Assembly (NCBI GenBank): GCA_028713975.1
Contig: JAQTNE010000001.1
Coordinates: 124,001-188,000, forward strand
Reading direction: 5' to 3'
Source: Sulfuricella sp.
GTDB taxonomy: Bacteria > Pseudomonadota > Gammaproteobacteria > Burkholderiales > Sulfuricellaceae
DNA length: 64,000 nt
The notes beneath the pieces were generated by a model, which ran no database searches, was not told where the DNA came from, and was given only the letters and a program-made list of their open reading frames with translations. Positions 54,301 to 64,000 of the stretch are shown piece by piece. A program made the position numbers and the translations under genes. Every line of letters begins with the position of its first letter. Position 1 is the first letter of the stretch.

Positions 54301-57300
54301 CTATGCCTCGGCGATTTCGTATAGCAGGCCATTGCCGAACAGCAGCACCGCTCGCACCGGCTTGGGCGCAAACACTCCGGTCATGGCGGTGAGATACTCG
54401 CGCATCTGTCCGAGATACGGCTTGGCGCAGGCGGTCAGATTGCCTTCCTCAGCCCGCTCACTCGCCTTGAAATCCACGATCCAGACACTATCCTCGAACT
54501 CGACCAGCCGGTCGAGTCGCCGGCTTTCGCCGGTTGCCGTGCGGTAGGGCAACTCCTTCCACGCATTGAGATAGCACGCCGGGTCGAAGAAGCGTTGCAG
54601 ATACGGCGCTTGAACGAGGCACATGGCATCTTGCCAGAGCGCGGCGAACTCGGCTTCATCCACGCCCAGCCGTTCTTGCAGCCAGGCTTGATCCAGCACT
54701 GCGGCGGGCGGGGCGACCCATTCCAGCAGCGCGTGCAGCCGGATACCGTGACGTTGTGCTGTGGTGAGGTTTTGGCTGACGCGCTTGCCGGTGGGCATGA
54801 GCGGCGTTGCACGAGTATGAAAAACCGGGGTCGTCGCTCCCGGCTTGGCTTCGCCAGCAGAAATCAGTGGCATCTGGCCGAGTTCGGCAGCTTCACCGGC
54901 CTCTTCCCCGGTTAAGGCATTCCGGATTTTTCCGTGCCAGCCTGCCGCTCCGCCACGCGCCGACTCGCAGCCGCTCACGATCAGCGCCTGGCGGGCGCGG
55001 GTCATGGCGACGTAGAGCAGGTTGAGGTCTTCGCGCCGCTCCAGTTCGGCCTCGGCATCGAACACCGGCTGCCACTGCGCGGCGCGTTCGCGCTTGCCGG
55101 TATAGAGGAAGAAATTCTGCGGCTTCGGGCTTTCCGGCGGCCAGTCGAGCATGGCTCGGTGGCCACGCTCGTTGCGGGTGGCGGCATTGGCGTCGAGCAG
55201 CCAGACGATTGGCGCTTCCAGCCCCTTGGAGCCGTGGATAGTGAGAATACGCAGCGCGTTACCGGCATCGCCGACGATACCCTCGTCGGGCGCTTCCTCG
55301 GCGCGCGCGCGGCGCAATTGCTGGAGTTCGTTGATGAACTTGGGCAGGCTGGGATAGCGCCCGCTGTCCAGCTTCAGCGCCTGTTCCATGAAGGCATGGA
55401 GATTGGACTGCACCGCGCCGCGCATCGCTTCCGGCACGGCGGCGTCGTAACGCTGCGGCAGCTCGCCTTCAAAATAGATGCGGTCGAGCAGGTCGTGCAC
55501 CGGCAGCGTGTCGGTCAATGCCAGCCAGCCTTGCAGCAGGCCCAAAGCGCGATGCAGTGCCAGGCTGGCCTGCTCCCGCCCGGCCACGGCATGCAAACGC
55601 GCCCACCAGGAACCGTTAGCCTCTCCTGCCCCACAAGGGGACTCCAATCCGCTACGAGCTGAAGCTCGTGCGGAGTTGTATGCCAACAACATCAGATCGT
55701 CGTCACTGCAACCGAACAGCGGCGAACGCAAAGCTTGGGCCAGACATAAATCGGCGAACGGGGTGATCAAAAAAGTCAGCAACGCAATCAGATCGCGGCA
55801 TTCCAGCGTGTCGAGCAGCCCGCCGTGACGCGAGCTGACGTAAGGGATACGTGCCGTGCGCAAGGCGCGCTCGTAGATTTCCAGACGAGTGCGGCTGCGC
55901 TTCAACAGCAGAATGTCGCGAAATTCCGCTGGGCGCATTTCACCGTTTTCGCCAGCCACCGCCCAACTGCCGACGATGGCGCTGATTTTTTCCGCCAGTT
56001 GTTGCGCTTCGCGTTCGACACGCTGATCTTCATCCTCTATCAACGGCTCGGCCAGGGGATCGCGCAAGATCGTTACCGATAATTGCGCCTCGACGGCAGG
56101 TTGATCTTCGCCCTCCCCGGTCAGGGGCAGCACTTCCACCCGGCCCGGCAGCTCGCCATGAAAAGCCTGATGCGACTCGAAGCCGGTGAACTCCGCTTCG
56201 TTTTCAAACAGCCGGTTGACCGCCTCCAGCACTGGCGGCGCGCTGCGGCGGGAAACGTTCTGTTGCAGCCGAGCCGCGCCGTAGCCCTGCTCGAGAAAAT
56301 CGGCGGCGATACCGAACAGGCGCGCATCGGCGCGGCGAAAACGGTAGATTGCCTGCTTCGGGTCGCCCACCAGGAACACCGTCGGCGCGCTGCCCGCGCC
56401 GGTCGAGGCATCCAGCCAGGAGCGCATGATCTGCCATTGCAGCGGATTGGTATCCTGAAACTCATCAAGCAGGATATGACGGTAGCGCGCATCCAGCTTG
56501 TATTGCATGTATTCGGCGTGGTCGGAACGGTTGAGCAACCGGTGGACGCGCCATTCCACATCGGTGAAATCCACTGTCCGCCGTTCTTCCTTGAGGCGCT
56601 GGTAGGCCACCAGCAGCCCGTCGCCGCAGCGCAGGCCGGCAAGGTTGAAGCGGTAGGCGGCCTGGGCGGCAAGCTGGTCGCGCACTTCCTGCAAACGGCG
56701 GCACAGGCGTTCGTGCAGATACAGCAGGCGCGTCTCGCCTTCCGCTCCTAGCCGCTTGCCCTGTTCCTTGCTCGCCTTGCGCTTTCTCGGTTCGTCCTTC
56801 TGGGTAAAAAACACCGCCCATATCGACTCGAAACGGCGCTTGATGTCCTCATCCGCCAACGCACGGGCAAGCCCGGCAGCCAGCGCCTTGTCCTTGTCCG
56901 TATTGGCTTCCAGCAGGCCCAGGTAGGATTGCAAATCCAGCTCCAATCCGCCATCGGCGAATAGTCCGGCCACCACGTCCCGCCCCGGTTCCACGCCGAG
57001 ATTGCAGCGCAATGCTTCGGCGGCGAATGCCGCCGGATCGTCCGCGCCCTCGGTGTAAGCCCACCATTCGGCGCGCTTGGCAACGAAATCCAGCAGCAGG
57101 CTGCGGGTGTTGTGCAGGCCATATTCGGCGAACAAAAAATCCAGCGCTTGAGCCGTTTCGGAATCAGGCTCGGTGCGTAACTCTTCGGCGAATAGCTGCC
57201 AGGCTTCTTCCAGCAAGGTGGAAGTCTGGTCGAGCAAACCCCAGTCGCCGCCCATGCCGCTGTCTAGCGGCGCGCGCTGGAGCAGTTGCAGGAACCAACC

Positions 57301-57660
57301 GTGGAAGGTGTTGATGGTGATGCCGGGCTGGGCGGTCAGAAAAATTTCGAATAAATTGCGCGCGCGCGGCAGCAGCGCTTCAATCTCGCGCTCCGGCACG
57401 GCGCGTTCGCGCAGGAAGGCTTTTACCTCTTCATCCGGTGCCAGCGCCAGCAGGCGCAACCATTCGCGCAAGCGCGACGCCATTTCCTGCGCCGCTTTGC
57501 GGGTGAAGGTGATCGCCAGAATCTCGGACGGTGCAGCGCCGGCCAGAAGCAGGCGCACGATACGAGAAACCAGCAACCAGGTTTTGCCGCTGCCGGCGCA
57601 GGCTTCGACTACCGCCGAACAGGTGGGATCGAGCGCGGCGTGGTTAATCTCATTGCCCAT
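54301..57660 (-). CDS. addA: UvrD/RecB-type helicase-nuclease (AddA-like)
   Basis: A 1119-residue SF1A helicase with a C-terminal nuclease. Walker A ACAGSGKTWLL, motif Ia ITFTRKAAQEMASRL, Walker B LLDEFQDTNPLQW, motif III GDPKQAIYRFRRAD, motif V ILTIHGSKGLEAPIV and motif VI YVAMTRARQAL are visible; the PD-(D/E)XK site is LDRLVEFEDSVWIVDFKASE. It should process double-strand breaks with the AddB-like partner, whose stop overlaps its start. Around residues 660-680 (SARASARSGLESPCGAGEA) a dispersed repeat is inserted in frame. Assignment to AddA rather than RecB rests on the pairing and domain order. Confidence 0.9.
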   Translation of the reverse strand: MGNEINHAALDPTCSAVVEACAGSGKTWLLVSRIVRLLLAGAAPSEILAITFTRKAAQEMASRLREWLRLLALAPDEEVKAFLRERAVPEREIEALLPRARNLFEIFLTAQPGITINTFHGWFLQLLQRAPLDSGMGGDWGLLDQTSTLLEEAWQLFAEELRTEPDSETAQALDFLFAEYGLHNTRSLLLDFVAKRAEWWAYTEGADDPAAFAAEALRCNLGVEPGRDVVAGLFADGGLELDLQSYLGLLEANTDKDKALAAGLARALADEDIKRRFESIWAVFFTQKDEPRKRKASKEQGKRLGAEGETRLLYLHERLCRRLQEVRDQLAAQAAYRFNLAGLRCGDGLLVAYQRLKEERRTVDFTDVEWRVHRLLNRSDHAEYMQYKLDARYRHILLDEFQDTNPLQWQIMRSWLDASTGAGSAPTVFLVGDPKQAIYRFRRADARLFGIAADFLEQGYGAARLQQNVSRRSAPPVLEAVNRLFENEAEFTGFESHQAFHGELPGRVEVLPLTGEGEDQPAVEAQLSVTILRDPLAEPLIEDEDQRVEREAQQLAEKISAIVGSWAVAGENGEMRPAEFRDILLLKRSRTRLEIYERALRTARIPYVSSRHGGLLDTLECRDLIALLTFLITPFADLCLAQALRSPLFGCSDDDLMLLAYNSARASARSGLESPCGAGEANGSWWARLHAVAGREQASLALHRALGLLQGWLALTDTLPVHDLLDRIYFEGELPQRYDAAVPEAMRGAVQSNLHAFMEQALKLDSGRYPSLPKFINELQQLRRARAEEAPDEGIVGDAGNALRILTIHGSKGLEAPIVWLLDANAATRNERGHRAMLDWPPESPKPQNFFLYTGKRERAAQWQPVFDAEAELERREDLNLLYVAMTRARQALIVSGCESARGGAAGWHGKIRNALTGEEAGEAAELGQMPLISAGEAKPGATTPVFHTRATPLMPTGKRVSQNLTTAQRHGIRLHALLEWVAPPAAVLDQAWLQERLGVDEAEFAALWQDAMCLVQAPYLQRFFDPACYLNAWKELPYRTATGESRRLDRLVEFEDSVWIVDFKASERAEEGNLTACAKPYLGQMREYLTAMTGVFAPKPVRAVLLFGNGLLYEIAEA
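55627..55680. repeat. Dispersed palindromic repeat inserted in the addA-like gene
   Basis: TGCCCCACAAGGGGACTCC followed by a palindrome TCCGCTACGAGCT / AGCTCGTGCGGA. It matches the hypF element (20604-20659, opposite strand) along its length, with compensating changes in the palindrome arms (CGAG/CTCG here, AGGG/CCCT there). Confidence 0.85.
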
Positions 57661-60382
57661 CTTGGTCGCTCCAATAATCCTTGCGGCACAAGCCGCTCAT
57701 CTCGCACCAGGCGCAAGCTTGGTCGCTGCCCTGGGCGGGCAATGGCGCGCCACGGTAGATGGCGTTGAACAGCTCACGCAGCCGCAATTCGACGGCCTTG
57801 CCCAGCGCATAGATTTCTTCCTGTGGCGCCGCCTTGATCTCGCCTTCCTCGTCCACCGGCACAAACGCCGCCTCGACCACTGCGTCTTGCAGCAGCAAGG
57901 CGTAAACCGGTAACTGCACATCCTCGCCCGGCATTTTCAACTTCTTTTGCAAAGCGACCCGGCTTTGTGTCTTGTAATCCAGCACGGCGAAGGCAGCCTC
58001 GCCGTCGTCAGAGCGCGCATCAACGCGGTCGATCCGGCCCTTCAGGGTCAGGCTGCGCCCTTCGTCCAGCGCCAGTTCCAGGGTGCGTTTCAATTCGCCG
58101 TCGTGCCAGTGCCAGCCCTGCTGTTCGCGTGCCACCTGCCAGTCGAGATAGGCAGGAATACATGCGCCCCAACGCAAGGCCCAGGCACGAGCGAGGTAGT
58201 CCGCCGCCAGTGCCTGAGCAAATTCTTCACGGCTGATGTCGGAAAGCGCCTGCTCCAGCGCGGCGCGTGGATGGCCGCCAATTTCCGGATAAAGCTGGTG
58301 GAAGCGATGCAGGATGGCGTGGACATGCTCGCCGTAATCTTTTTTTTCCAGCGCCTGCTGCACTTCATCGAGCTCGTTCAGATGCAAGGCGTGGCGCGCA
58401 TAGAACTGGTAAGGGCAAGCCATCAGGCTGTTGTAGCCGCTGGCGGAAATGGCGGCGGGAACCAGCCCGGTTGGCAATATCGGTCGCGATGTAGTTGGCG
58501 GAGAATGAGGTGTGGCGGCCTCCTCGACCATATTCCCGCTCACCAGACGCGGCAGCGTTTCGCCGTAAGCCAGTTCGTGAAACGCTTCCAACCTTTCTAT
58601 CCACGGGCTGGCGAGGTTGGGCTCGGCGTTTTTCTGCGCCTGCCAGGTCACCAGCATGGCGCCGCAGCTGGCCAGTAGAGCGGAGAAATCCAGCATGGAC
58701 AGGTGCAGTTCCTGCTCGAAGGTCGGCAGCCCCAGTTGCGCCCGCACAGACTGGTTGAAAAAGGCACTTTCTCGCCCCTGCCCCGGAAAATGAGCGGCGT
58801 CGCCGCCGGCCACGATCACGCCGTCGAAATAGCGCAACCGGGTGGCGCCGAGATGGGTGAACACCACCGGGCTGGTGATGCTGCTGTCGCAGAAAGTCGC
58901 GGCTTCGAGCTGGGCATCCAGCCAGCGACGCCATTCGCTCAGGGAGAACAGGCCGGAATCGCGGCTCAACTCTTTTTGCAGACGGGCCAACAGCCGCAGT
59001 AATTGCTCTCCGGCCAAGTCCCGCGCCAGCCCTTGGCGCAATCCAAGCACTTCCAGGCTTTCCAGCAGGCTGGCAAGCCATGCCGAGAGCGCGCGCTTGC
59101 GACCGCCGAATCCGGCCTGCGCCTGTTCCAGCCGCGCCAGCAGTTCGAGCACCTCGGTCGCCTCTTCGCGCCGTGCCAGATTGCGATAGTGATGCAGGCC
59201 GGAAACCACGCTGTAGCGCCGCACCAACTGCTCCAGGCTGTAAACGGCGCGTTTGCGTGCACTGACATCCCAATCGGAAAAGATTAGCGGCGACTTGAGT
59301 AGATCGAGCAGGTCGAGATGGTGAAACCGGCTTGCCATCGCGTCCAGCCAGCGCATCACAACCGCGCTCGCCGCCACGGTGGAAAATGTCCAGCCGGTTT
59401 CGTCCGCCACCAGGATCTGGCTGCGCTCCAGCAGGGCACGGGCACGCCGCGCCACCATCCTGTCCTGAACGATCACCGCGATGGCGGTTTTGCCCAGAAG
59501 CAGCCAGTCGCGAATTTTTTCGCTCAGCGCTTCGGCTTCCTGCTCCAGGCTGTGCGCGGGGAACAGCGTCAAACGGCTGCTCAACGGGCTTTCCGGTTGG
59601 CTGCGCCGAAAGTCCGCCGCGCGGTCGCGCAAGCTCAGTGCAGCATCTTCCCCCGATGAGGGCGGAAACTGCCATGCAGCGCCCAACAATAGGCCGATAT
59701 GATTATCGAGGAAATATTCGTTGCAGCCGAATAATTGCACCGGCTGGCGCTCTCCGTAGCTGCGAAAAAAGTCGCGTTCCATTGGCGTCAGACTGGACAG
59801 ACCGACCGCGTACAGCGGTGCGCAAGCCCCATCCGCCAGCCGCCCCAAGCGCAGATGATAAGCGGCGATGCCATCCACGCTATTCTTGCCGTCCCGGCTC
59901 ATGGCATACCACAGCTCATGCACCAGGCGTGCCTCGAATTGCAATGGCGTGCCGGATCGCGCCTGATAGGCGTCTTCCAGCCACGCCACAAACTCGTCAT
60001 AAGAGGCGGGCAGGCTGACGCCCTGCCGGGCAATATCGTCGAACAGGCCAAGCAGTTCGCGGCTGATGTGCCACAAATCGGCATCAGAAAACCAGTTGCG
60101 GCTGCGCAAGGCCTGATAGAGCTGCGCGGCACGGCAACTGTCGGGCGTAACCTCGCAATCCAGAGGCGCGGTTGCGGCCCACTCCGTCAAGGTGGTCATC
60201 CGTGGCAACAGCAGCGCACCGCTCCCCGCGACCTCGCACAATGCAGCGCCCATCGCGTCAACGGCATGAAAATTGGGCAGCAGGACAATCAGGCTGGACA
60301 GGTTGGGCAGGCGCTCCCGCTCAAGCGCGACGATTTCCTGCGCGGCAACCTGCAACAGGCTGGATTCGGTGGATTTCGGCAT
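57650..60382 (-). CDS. addB: PD-(D/E)XK nuclease / inactivated-helicase subunit (AddB-like)
   Basis: A 910-residue partner of the helicase at 54301. It lacks a clear Walker A, as in many proteobacterial AddB proteins, but keeps a UvrD-like body. The C-terminal nuclease shows LKGRIDRVDARSDDGEAAF and VLDYKTQSR. Four cysteines that would hold a 4Fe-4S staple are in MACPYQFYARH and CAWCEMSGLCRKD. Its stop lies within the start region of the addA-like gene, so the two are cotranscribed. It diverges from trxA. Confidence 0.88.
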   Translation of the reverse strand: MPKSTESSLLQVAAQEIVALERERLPNLSSLIVLLPNFHAVDAMGAALCEVAGSGALLLPRMTTLTEWAATAPLDCEVTPDSCRAAQLYQALRSRNWFSDADLWHISRELLGLFDDIARQGVSLPASYDEFVAWLEDAYQARSGTPLQFEARLVHELWYAMSRDGKNSVDGIAAYHLRLGRLADGACAPLYAVGLSSLTPMERDFFRSYGERQPVQLFGCNEYFLDNHIGLLLGAAWQFPPSSGEDAALSLRDRAADFRRSQPESPLSSRLTLFPAHSLEQEAEALSEKIRDWLLLGKTAIAVIVQDRMVARRARALLERSQILVADETGWTFSTVAASAVVMRWLDAMASRFHHLDLLDLLKSPLIFSDWDVSARKRAVYSLEQLVRRYSVVSGLHHYRNLARREEATEVLELLARLEQAQAGFGGRKRALSAWLASLLESLEVLGLRQGLARDLAGEQLLRLLARLQKELSRDSGLFSLSEWRRWLDAQLEAATFCDSSITSPVVFTHLGATRLRYFDGVIVAGGDAAHFPGQGRESAFFNQSVRAQLGLPTFEQELHLSMLDFSALLASCGAMLVTWQAQKNAEPNLASPWIERLEAFHELAYGETLPRLVSGNMVEEAATPHSPPTTSRPILPTGLVPAAISASGYNSLMACPYQFYARHALHLNELDEVQQALEKKDYGEHVHAILHRFHQLYPEIGGHPRAALEQALSDISREEFAQALAADYLARAWALRWGACIPAYLDWQVAREQQGWHWHDGELKRTLELALDEGRSLTLKGRIDRVDARSDDGEAAFAVLDYKTQSRVALQKKLKMPGEDVQLPVYALLLQDAVVEAAFVPVDEEGEIKAAPQEEIYALGKAVELRLRELFNAIYRGAPLPAQGSDQACAWCEMSGLCRKDYWSDQDGQ

Positions 60383-60641
60383 ACGATAAATTGAAGTGAG
60401 CGCCCGGAGAAAATAGGGAATGGCTGAATTTTATCCCGAAACGGGAATGCACGAACAACGCATTCCCCTTGCTGGAAGTTTTCGGTTGGTATATAAAGTG
60501 AAAAGATTAATTTCATTCACGGCCCACAAGCCGGCAGTTCGTCTGTTACAACACGACAAAAAACACAACAAAATCATCAAGCGGTCGCAACATTTCGCAA
60601 AACTTTTCCGTTGATTCTCTTTGAATTGGAGCAAAAAACCC

Positions 60642-60968
60642 ATGAGCGAACATATTCACTACGTCACCGACGACACCTTTGAACCGGAAGTCCTGCAATC
60701 CCCGTTGCCCGTACTGGTCGATTACTGGGCTGACTGGTGCGGCCCGTGCAAAATGATTGCACCGGTGCTCGACGAAGTGGCGCAGGAATACGCCGGGCGC
60801 CTCAAGGTCGCCAAGCTCAACATCGACGAAAACCAGGCTACACCGCCTAAATTCGGCATTCGCGGCATCCCGACCCTGATGATTTTCAAGAACGGCAATA
60901 TCGAGGCGACCAAGGTCGGCGCCCTGTCCAAATCGCAGCTGACCGCGTTTATTGACAGCAACATATAA
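60642..60968 (+). CDS. trxA: Thioredoxin
   Basis: A 108-residue cytosolic thioredoxin with active site ADWCGPCKM and cis-Pro motif [12 protein letters not shown] 60642 has GGAG 10 nt upstream and gives normal length; an upstream in-frame start at 60621 is rejected. rho follows on the same strand, the conserved trxA-rho order. Confidence 0.97.
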   Translation: MSEHIHYVTDDTFEPEVLQSPLPVLVDYWADWCGPCKMIAPVLDEVAQEYAGRLKVAKLNIDENQATPPKFGIRGIPTLMIFKNGNIEATKVGALSKSQLTAFIDSNI

Positions 60969-60978
60969 AGCCATTACC

Positions 60979-61021
60979 CTTGCGCCTGACCTGCCCGTTC
61001 ATCTAAGGGCTCAGGCGCAAG
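60979..61021. terminator. Hairpin between trxA and rho
   Basis: CTTGCGCCTGA / TCAGGCGCAAG arms (11 bp perfect) with a 21-nt loop that includes GGGC. No T-run follows, so it may attenuate rather than end trxA transcription. Confidence 0.5.
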
Positions 61022-61084
61022 CCAGCTCCCGCTGCACTCTTTCCTGATCCACAATTTCTTGATTCACTCAACCATCAAACTGCC

Positions 61085-62344
61085 ATGCGCTTATCCGATT
61101 TAAAGCATCTCCCCGTCACAGAACTCGTCGAAATGGCGATCACCAACGAAATTGAAGGCGCCAGCCGCCTGCGCAAGCAGGATCTGATTTTTGCCTTACT
61201 GAAGAACCAGGCCAAGAGAGGCGAAAGCATCTACGGCGAAGGCACGCTGGAAGTCCTGCCGGACGGCTTCGGTTTCCTGCGTTCGCCTGATACTTCCTAC
61301 CTCGCCGGGCCGGACGATATTTACGTCAGCCCTTCGCAGATCCGCCGTTTCAACCTGCATACCGGCGATTCCATCGAAGGCGAAATCCGCACCCCCAAGG
61401 AAGGCGAGCGCTATTTCGCGCTGGTCAAGGTGGACAAGGTCAACGGCGAACCGCCGGAGAACTCCAAGCACAAAATTCTGTTCGAAAACCTGACGCCGCT
61501 GTTCCCGAACCAGCCGCTGACTCTGGAACGCGACATCAAGTCGGAAGAGAACATCACCGGCCGCGTGATCGACATGGTTGCGCCAATCGGCAAGGGCCAG
61601 CGCGGTCTGCTGGTGGCCTCGCCCAAATCCGGCAAAACCGTGATGCTGCAGCACATCGCCCATGCCATTACCGCCAACCACCCCGAATGTATCCTGATCG
61701 TTCTGCTGATCGACGAACGGCCAGAGGAAGTAACGGAAATGACGCGTACGGTGCGCGGCGAAGTCGTCGCCTCCACCTTCGACGAACCGGCCACGCGCCA
61801 CGTCCAGGTCGCCGAGATGGTGCTGGAAAAGGCCAAGCGCCTGGTCGAACACAAGAAAGACGTGGTGATTTTACTCGACTCGATCACTCGCCTCGCGCGC
61901 GCTTACAACACCGTAGTGCCAGCCTCCGGCAAGGTGTTGACCGGCGGTGTGGATGCCAACGCCCTGCAACGCCCCAAGCGCTTCTTCGGTGCGGCGCGCA
62001 ACATCGAGGAAGGCGGCTCGCTGACCATCATCGCCACCGCGCTGGTGGATACCGGCTCGCGCATGGACGATGTGATCTACGAGGAATTCAAGGGCACCGG
62101 CAACATGGAAATCCACATGGATCGCAAGATGGCGGAGAAACGCCTGTACCCGGCGATCAACGTCAACCGTTCCGGCACGCGCAAGGAAGAACTGCTGATC
62201 AAACCCGACATCCTGCAAAAAATCTGGGTACTACGTAAGCTGCTGTACCCGATGGACGATCTGGAAGCGATGGAGTTCCTGCTCGACAAGGTTCGCGCCA
62301 CCAAAAATAATGCGGATTTCTTTGATTCGATGCGGCGGGGCTAA
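61085..62344 (+). CDS. rho: Transcription termination factor Rho
   Basis: A 419-residue hexameric RNA helicase. N-terminal helix bundle ([18 protein letters not shown]), OSB fold ([27 protein letters not shown]), Walker [11 protein letters not shown], Walker [15 protein letters not shown] and the R-loop/Q-loop region [18 protein letters not shown] are intact. Normal length. Confidence 0.99.
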   Translation: MRLSDLKHLPVTELVEMAITNEIEGASRLRKQDLIFALLKNQAKRGESIYGEGTLEVLPDGFGFLRSPDTSYLAGPDDIYVSPSQIRRFNLHTGDSIEGEIRTPKEGERYFALVKVDKVNGEPPENSKHKILFENLTPLFPNQPLTLERDIKSEENITGRVIDMVAPIGKGQRGLLVASPKSGKTVMLQHIAHAITANHPECILIVLLIDERPEEVTEMTRTVRGEVVASTFDEPATRHVQVAEMVLEKAKRLVEHKKDVVILLDSITRLARAYNTVVPASGKVLTGGVDANALQRPKRFFGAARNIEEGGSLTIIATALVDTGSRMDDVIYEEFKGTGNMEIHMDRKMAEKRLYPAINVNRSGTRKEELLIKPDILQKIWVLRKLLYPMDDLEAMEFLLDKVRATKNNADFFDSMRRG

Positions 62345-62750
62345 ATATCCCAAATTTGATCCGGGTTTTTTGCTTTGATGCGGCCCGGAGCAAAGCGCTC
62401 AGAATATGATCAGGATGGTGGAATTAGCTGGGTGCATTTCGGACGAACCAGGCTTTGGCTTCTTTCCTGAATTCATATCCGGCCTTCGATACACGCCGTT
62501 ACAATTCGGCAAACCGCGGGCCATCCGGATTTGATAAGATAGCACTCGTGAACCTCAATCCAACATTTTATTATCAATACAATTGATCAAAGTCATCGGC
62601 TTTAGAACTTCATCTTTTGACTCACGTTTATGATGGTGCGAGCTTCGATGACTTTAAGTCGTCGGCACAAAATATGCTAGCTCGCCTACTTTTAAGCAGG
62701 GGGTAATTCAGTGACATGTCGTTGAGCCGACCGCAAGCCCCATTGACAAA
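62345..62750. other. 406-bp non-coding stretch between rho and the GT9 gene
   Basis: No convincing gene, tRNA or T-tailed terminator. The one notable structure is a 10-bp inverted repeat AAAGTCATCG (62589-62598) / CGATGACTTT (62646-62655) with a 47-nt spacer. Base composition is lower in G+C than the flanking genes, especially 62550-62680. rpmE, which often follows rho, is absent. Confidence 0.6.
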
Positions 62751-63986
62751 ATGAATATCAAATTCCAGCGCGCAGTCGATCATTTTTTAGGCGTCCCAAT
62801 CTGCGCCTTGCTCTCCGTAATCGAACGATTCCGCGGTAAGCCTGCCGTCTCAATGCCGCCCCGGAGAATTCTGATTATCCTGCTTTCGGAGATGGGCAGC
62901 CTGGTTCTCGCACACCCGATGTTCACGCGCCTGAAATTGCAGTATCCCGGCGCGCAAATACATGTCTTGCTGTTCGCCAAAAACCGCGAAGTGCTTGATC
63001 TTCTTTGCGTGGTTCCGGAAGTCAATATACTGACCTTGAATGATCGCTCACTGAGCGGACTTATCGCGGACAGCCTGAAGGCCATACGCACGCTACGAGC
63101 CCTTAACTTCGATGCGGTAATAGACTGCGAATTGTTTGCCCGCATCAGCAGCATCTTCTCTTATCTTTCGGGTGCCCCGATTCGCGTGGGGTTTCACCGG
63201 CACACCCAGGAAGGGCTCTACCGCGGCTCCTTTATCAATCGTGCGGTGATGTACAACCCTTATCAGCACCTGTCGCAGCAATTCCTGACGATGGTGACGG
63301 CGATAGAATCCGATACGGTGCCTGTCGCCAAGCACTTGCCGTCACCGGTTTCCGGACCGCCGCCCGCAATACCTTTTTCCGAAGAAGAGTTGCAGCAAAT
63401 CACCACGCAGTTACATGCCGACTTTCCCGCGGTCAAGGATAAAAAACTGGTGTTCGTTTATCCGAGCGGCGGCATTCTGCCGATACGCGCCTGGCCGACC
63501 GAATACTACCGCCAGCTCTGCGCCAGCCTCCTGGCGGAGGGTTGCGCGATAGGCGTCATCGGCCTCCAGGGCGACAAGTCTTTCGCGCAAGCCATCACGG
63601 CTTACTGCCAGAGCCCCGTTTGCATCGACCTCACAGGGTATACCAAATCGGTACGGCAACTGCTGGCACTGTTTCATCGGGCCGCGCTGCTGATAACCAA
63701 TGACGGTGGGCCCGGACAATTCGCGGCGCTCACCCCGGTACCCACCATTATCTTCTTTGGCCCGGAAACGCCCAGGTTGTATAGATCACTAACCAGCAAT
63801 GCTTACTGCTTTCATTTGCCGCTGTCCTGCTCGCCGTGTCTCACCGCATATAATCACAGAACTTCGCCTTGCGACGGCGACAACCAATGTCTGAAGCAGA
63901 TTACGCCAGAACAGGTGCTGGCCAAGGCACGTGAAATGCTCGGAACCCCTCCTGAAGCCGGGGTTGAGATCGGCAAAATCGCATGA
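62751..63986 (+). CDS. Glycosyltransferase family 9 (heptosyltransferase-like)
   Basis: A 411-residue GT-B protein of the ADP-heptose:LPS heptosyltransferase family. N-domain: LIILLSEMGSLVLAHPMF, then YPGAQIHVLLFAKNREVLDLL; C-domain: FVYPSGGILPIRAWPTEYYRQL and LLITNDGGPGQFAALTPVPTIIFFGPETPRLY. A cysteine-rich segment near the C-terminus (LSCSPCLTAYNHRTSPCDG) occurs in a subset of the family. The acceptor is unknown, probably an LPS core or surface-glycan sugar. Its stop overlaps the next ATG, so it opens an envelope-glycan operon running out of the window. Confidence 0.88.
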   Translation: MNIKFQRAVDHFLGVPICALLSVIERFRGKPAVSMPPRRILIILLSEMGSLVLAHPMFTRLKLQYPGAQIHVLLFAKNREVLDLLCVVPEVNILTLNDRSLSGLIADSLKAIRTLRALNFDAVIDCELFARISSIFSYLSGAPIRVGFHRHTQEGLYRGSFINRAVMYNPYQHLSQQFLTMVTAIESDTVPVAKHLPSPVSGPPPAIPFSEEELQQITTQLHADFPAVKDKKLVFVYPSGGILPIRAWPTEYYRQLCASLLAEGCAIGVIGLQGDKSFAQAITAYCQSPVCIDLTGYTKSVRQLLALFHRAALLITNDGGPGQFAALTPVPTIIFFGPETPRLYRSLTSNAYCFHLPLSCSPCLTAYNHRTSPCDGDNQCLKQITPEQVLAKAREMLGTPPEAGVEIGKIA

Positions 63987-64000
63987 ATTTAATTAGGAAA
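63983..64000 (+). CDS. Start of the next gene (3' truncated by window edge)
   Basis: ATG 63983 overlaps the GT9 stop as ATGA and reads MNLIRK to the window edge. Overlap style and position suggest a cotranscribed glycan-biosynthesis gene, but nothing more can be said from six codons. Confidence 0.45.

Noticed and set aside
62345-62750. Remnant rpmE or small RNA downstream of rho
   Set aside because: No L31-like frame and no promoter-terminator pair could be seen; only one long-spaced inverted repeat.

Overview
This 64-kb window looks like chromosomal DNA of a chemolithotrophic betaproteobacterium, possibly a sulfur- and hydrogen-oxidising member of the Nitrosomonadales such as a Sulfuricella-like organism. 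That placement is an inference from gene content (sulfide:quinone oxidoreductase under a FisR-type regulator, a TsuA-like sulfur transporter, two NiFe hydrogenases with HypX, AcnB, an AddAB-like RecB pair) and was not tested by a search. There are no rRNA genes, CRISPR arrays, insertion-sequence transposases or phage genes.

Layout. 1-2117 is the end of clpA. 2228-6402 is a sulfide-response locus: a DUF2892 membrane protein, a Crp/Fnr regulator and a FisR-like sigma-54 activator are transcribed leftward, and a small protein plus SQR are transcribed rightward from a near-perfect -24/-12 promoter preceded by two tandem ATGACATGTCAT palindromes. 6474-12504 is housekeeping: acnB, a GST, mnmA, nudJ, queC. 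12576-16469 holds a TsuA-like transporter, a TlpA-like thioredoxin, an exported methionine-rich protein built of 24 DPKMM repeats, and a DUF302 protein. Two tRNA-Lys genes (UUU and CUU) follow at 16561-16741, then two small envelope proteins.

18329-47328 is a 29-kb hydrogen island. Divergent hypABFE and hypCDX make the NiFe cofactor; HypX points to aerobic CO-ligand synthesis. A leftward block of closely packed genes from 43691 to 26576 encodes a group-2-like cytosolic hydrogenase (small, large, protease), then five signalling genes (soluble histidine kinase-receiver, Cache-type hybrid kinase, single receiver, GAF/HD-GYP phosphodiesterase, Cache kinase), then a six-cysteine O2-tolerant membrane-bound hydrogenase (hyaABCD-like), then a chemoreceptor. 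NikR, a nickel permease and a TonB-dependent receptor flank it at the right end. The arrangement suggests coupling of H2 metabolism or sensing to c-di-GMP and motility, and is the most interesting system in the window.

47389-64000 is mostly housekeeping: corA, mscS, an acyl desaturase, rpmG, rpmB, radC, coaBC, dut, a small Gly/Met-rich exported protein, an AddA/AddB-like helicase-nuclease pair, trxA, rho and a heptosyltransferase-like GT9 gene. Short dispersed palindromic repeats are inserted in frame inside hypF, hypX and the addA-like gene.
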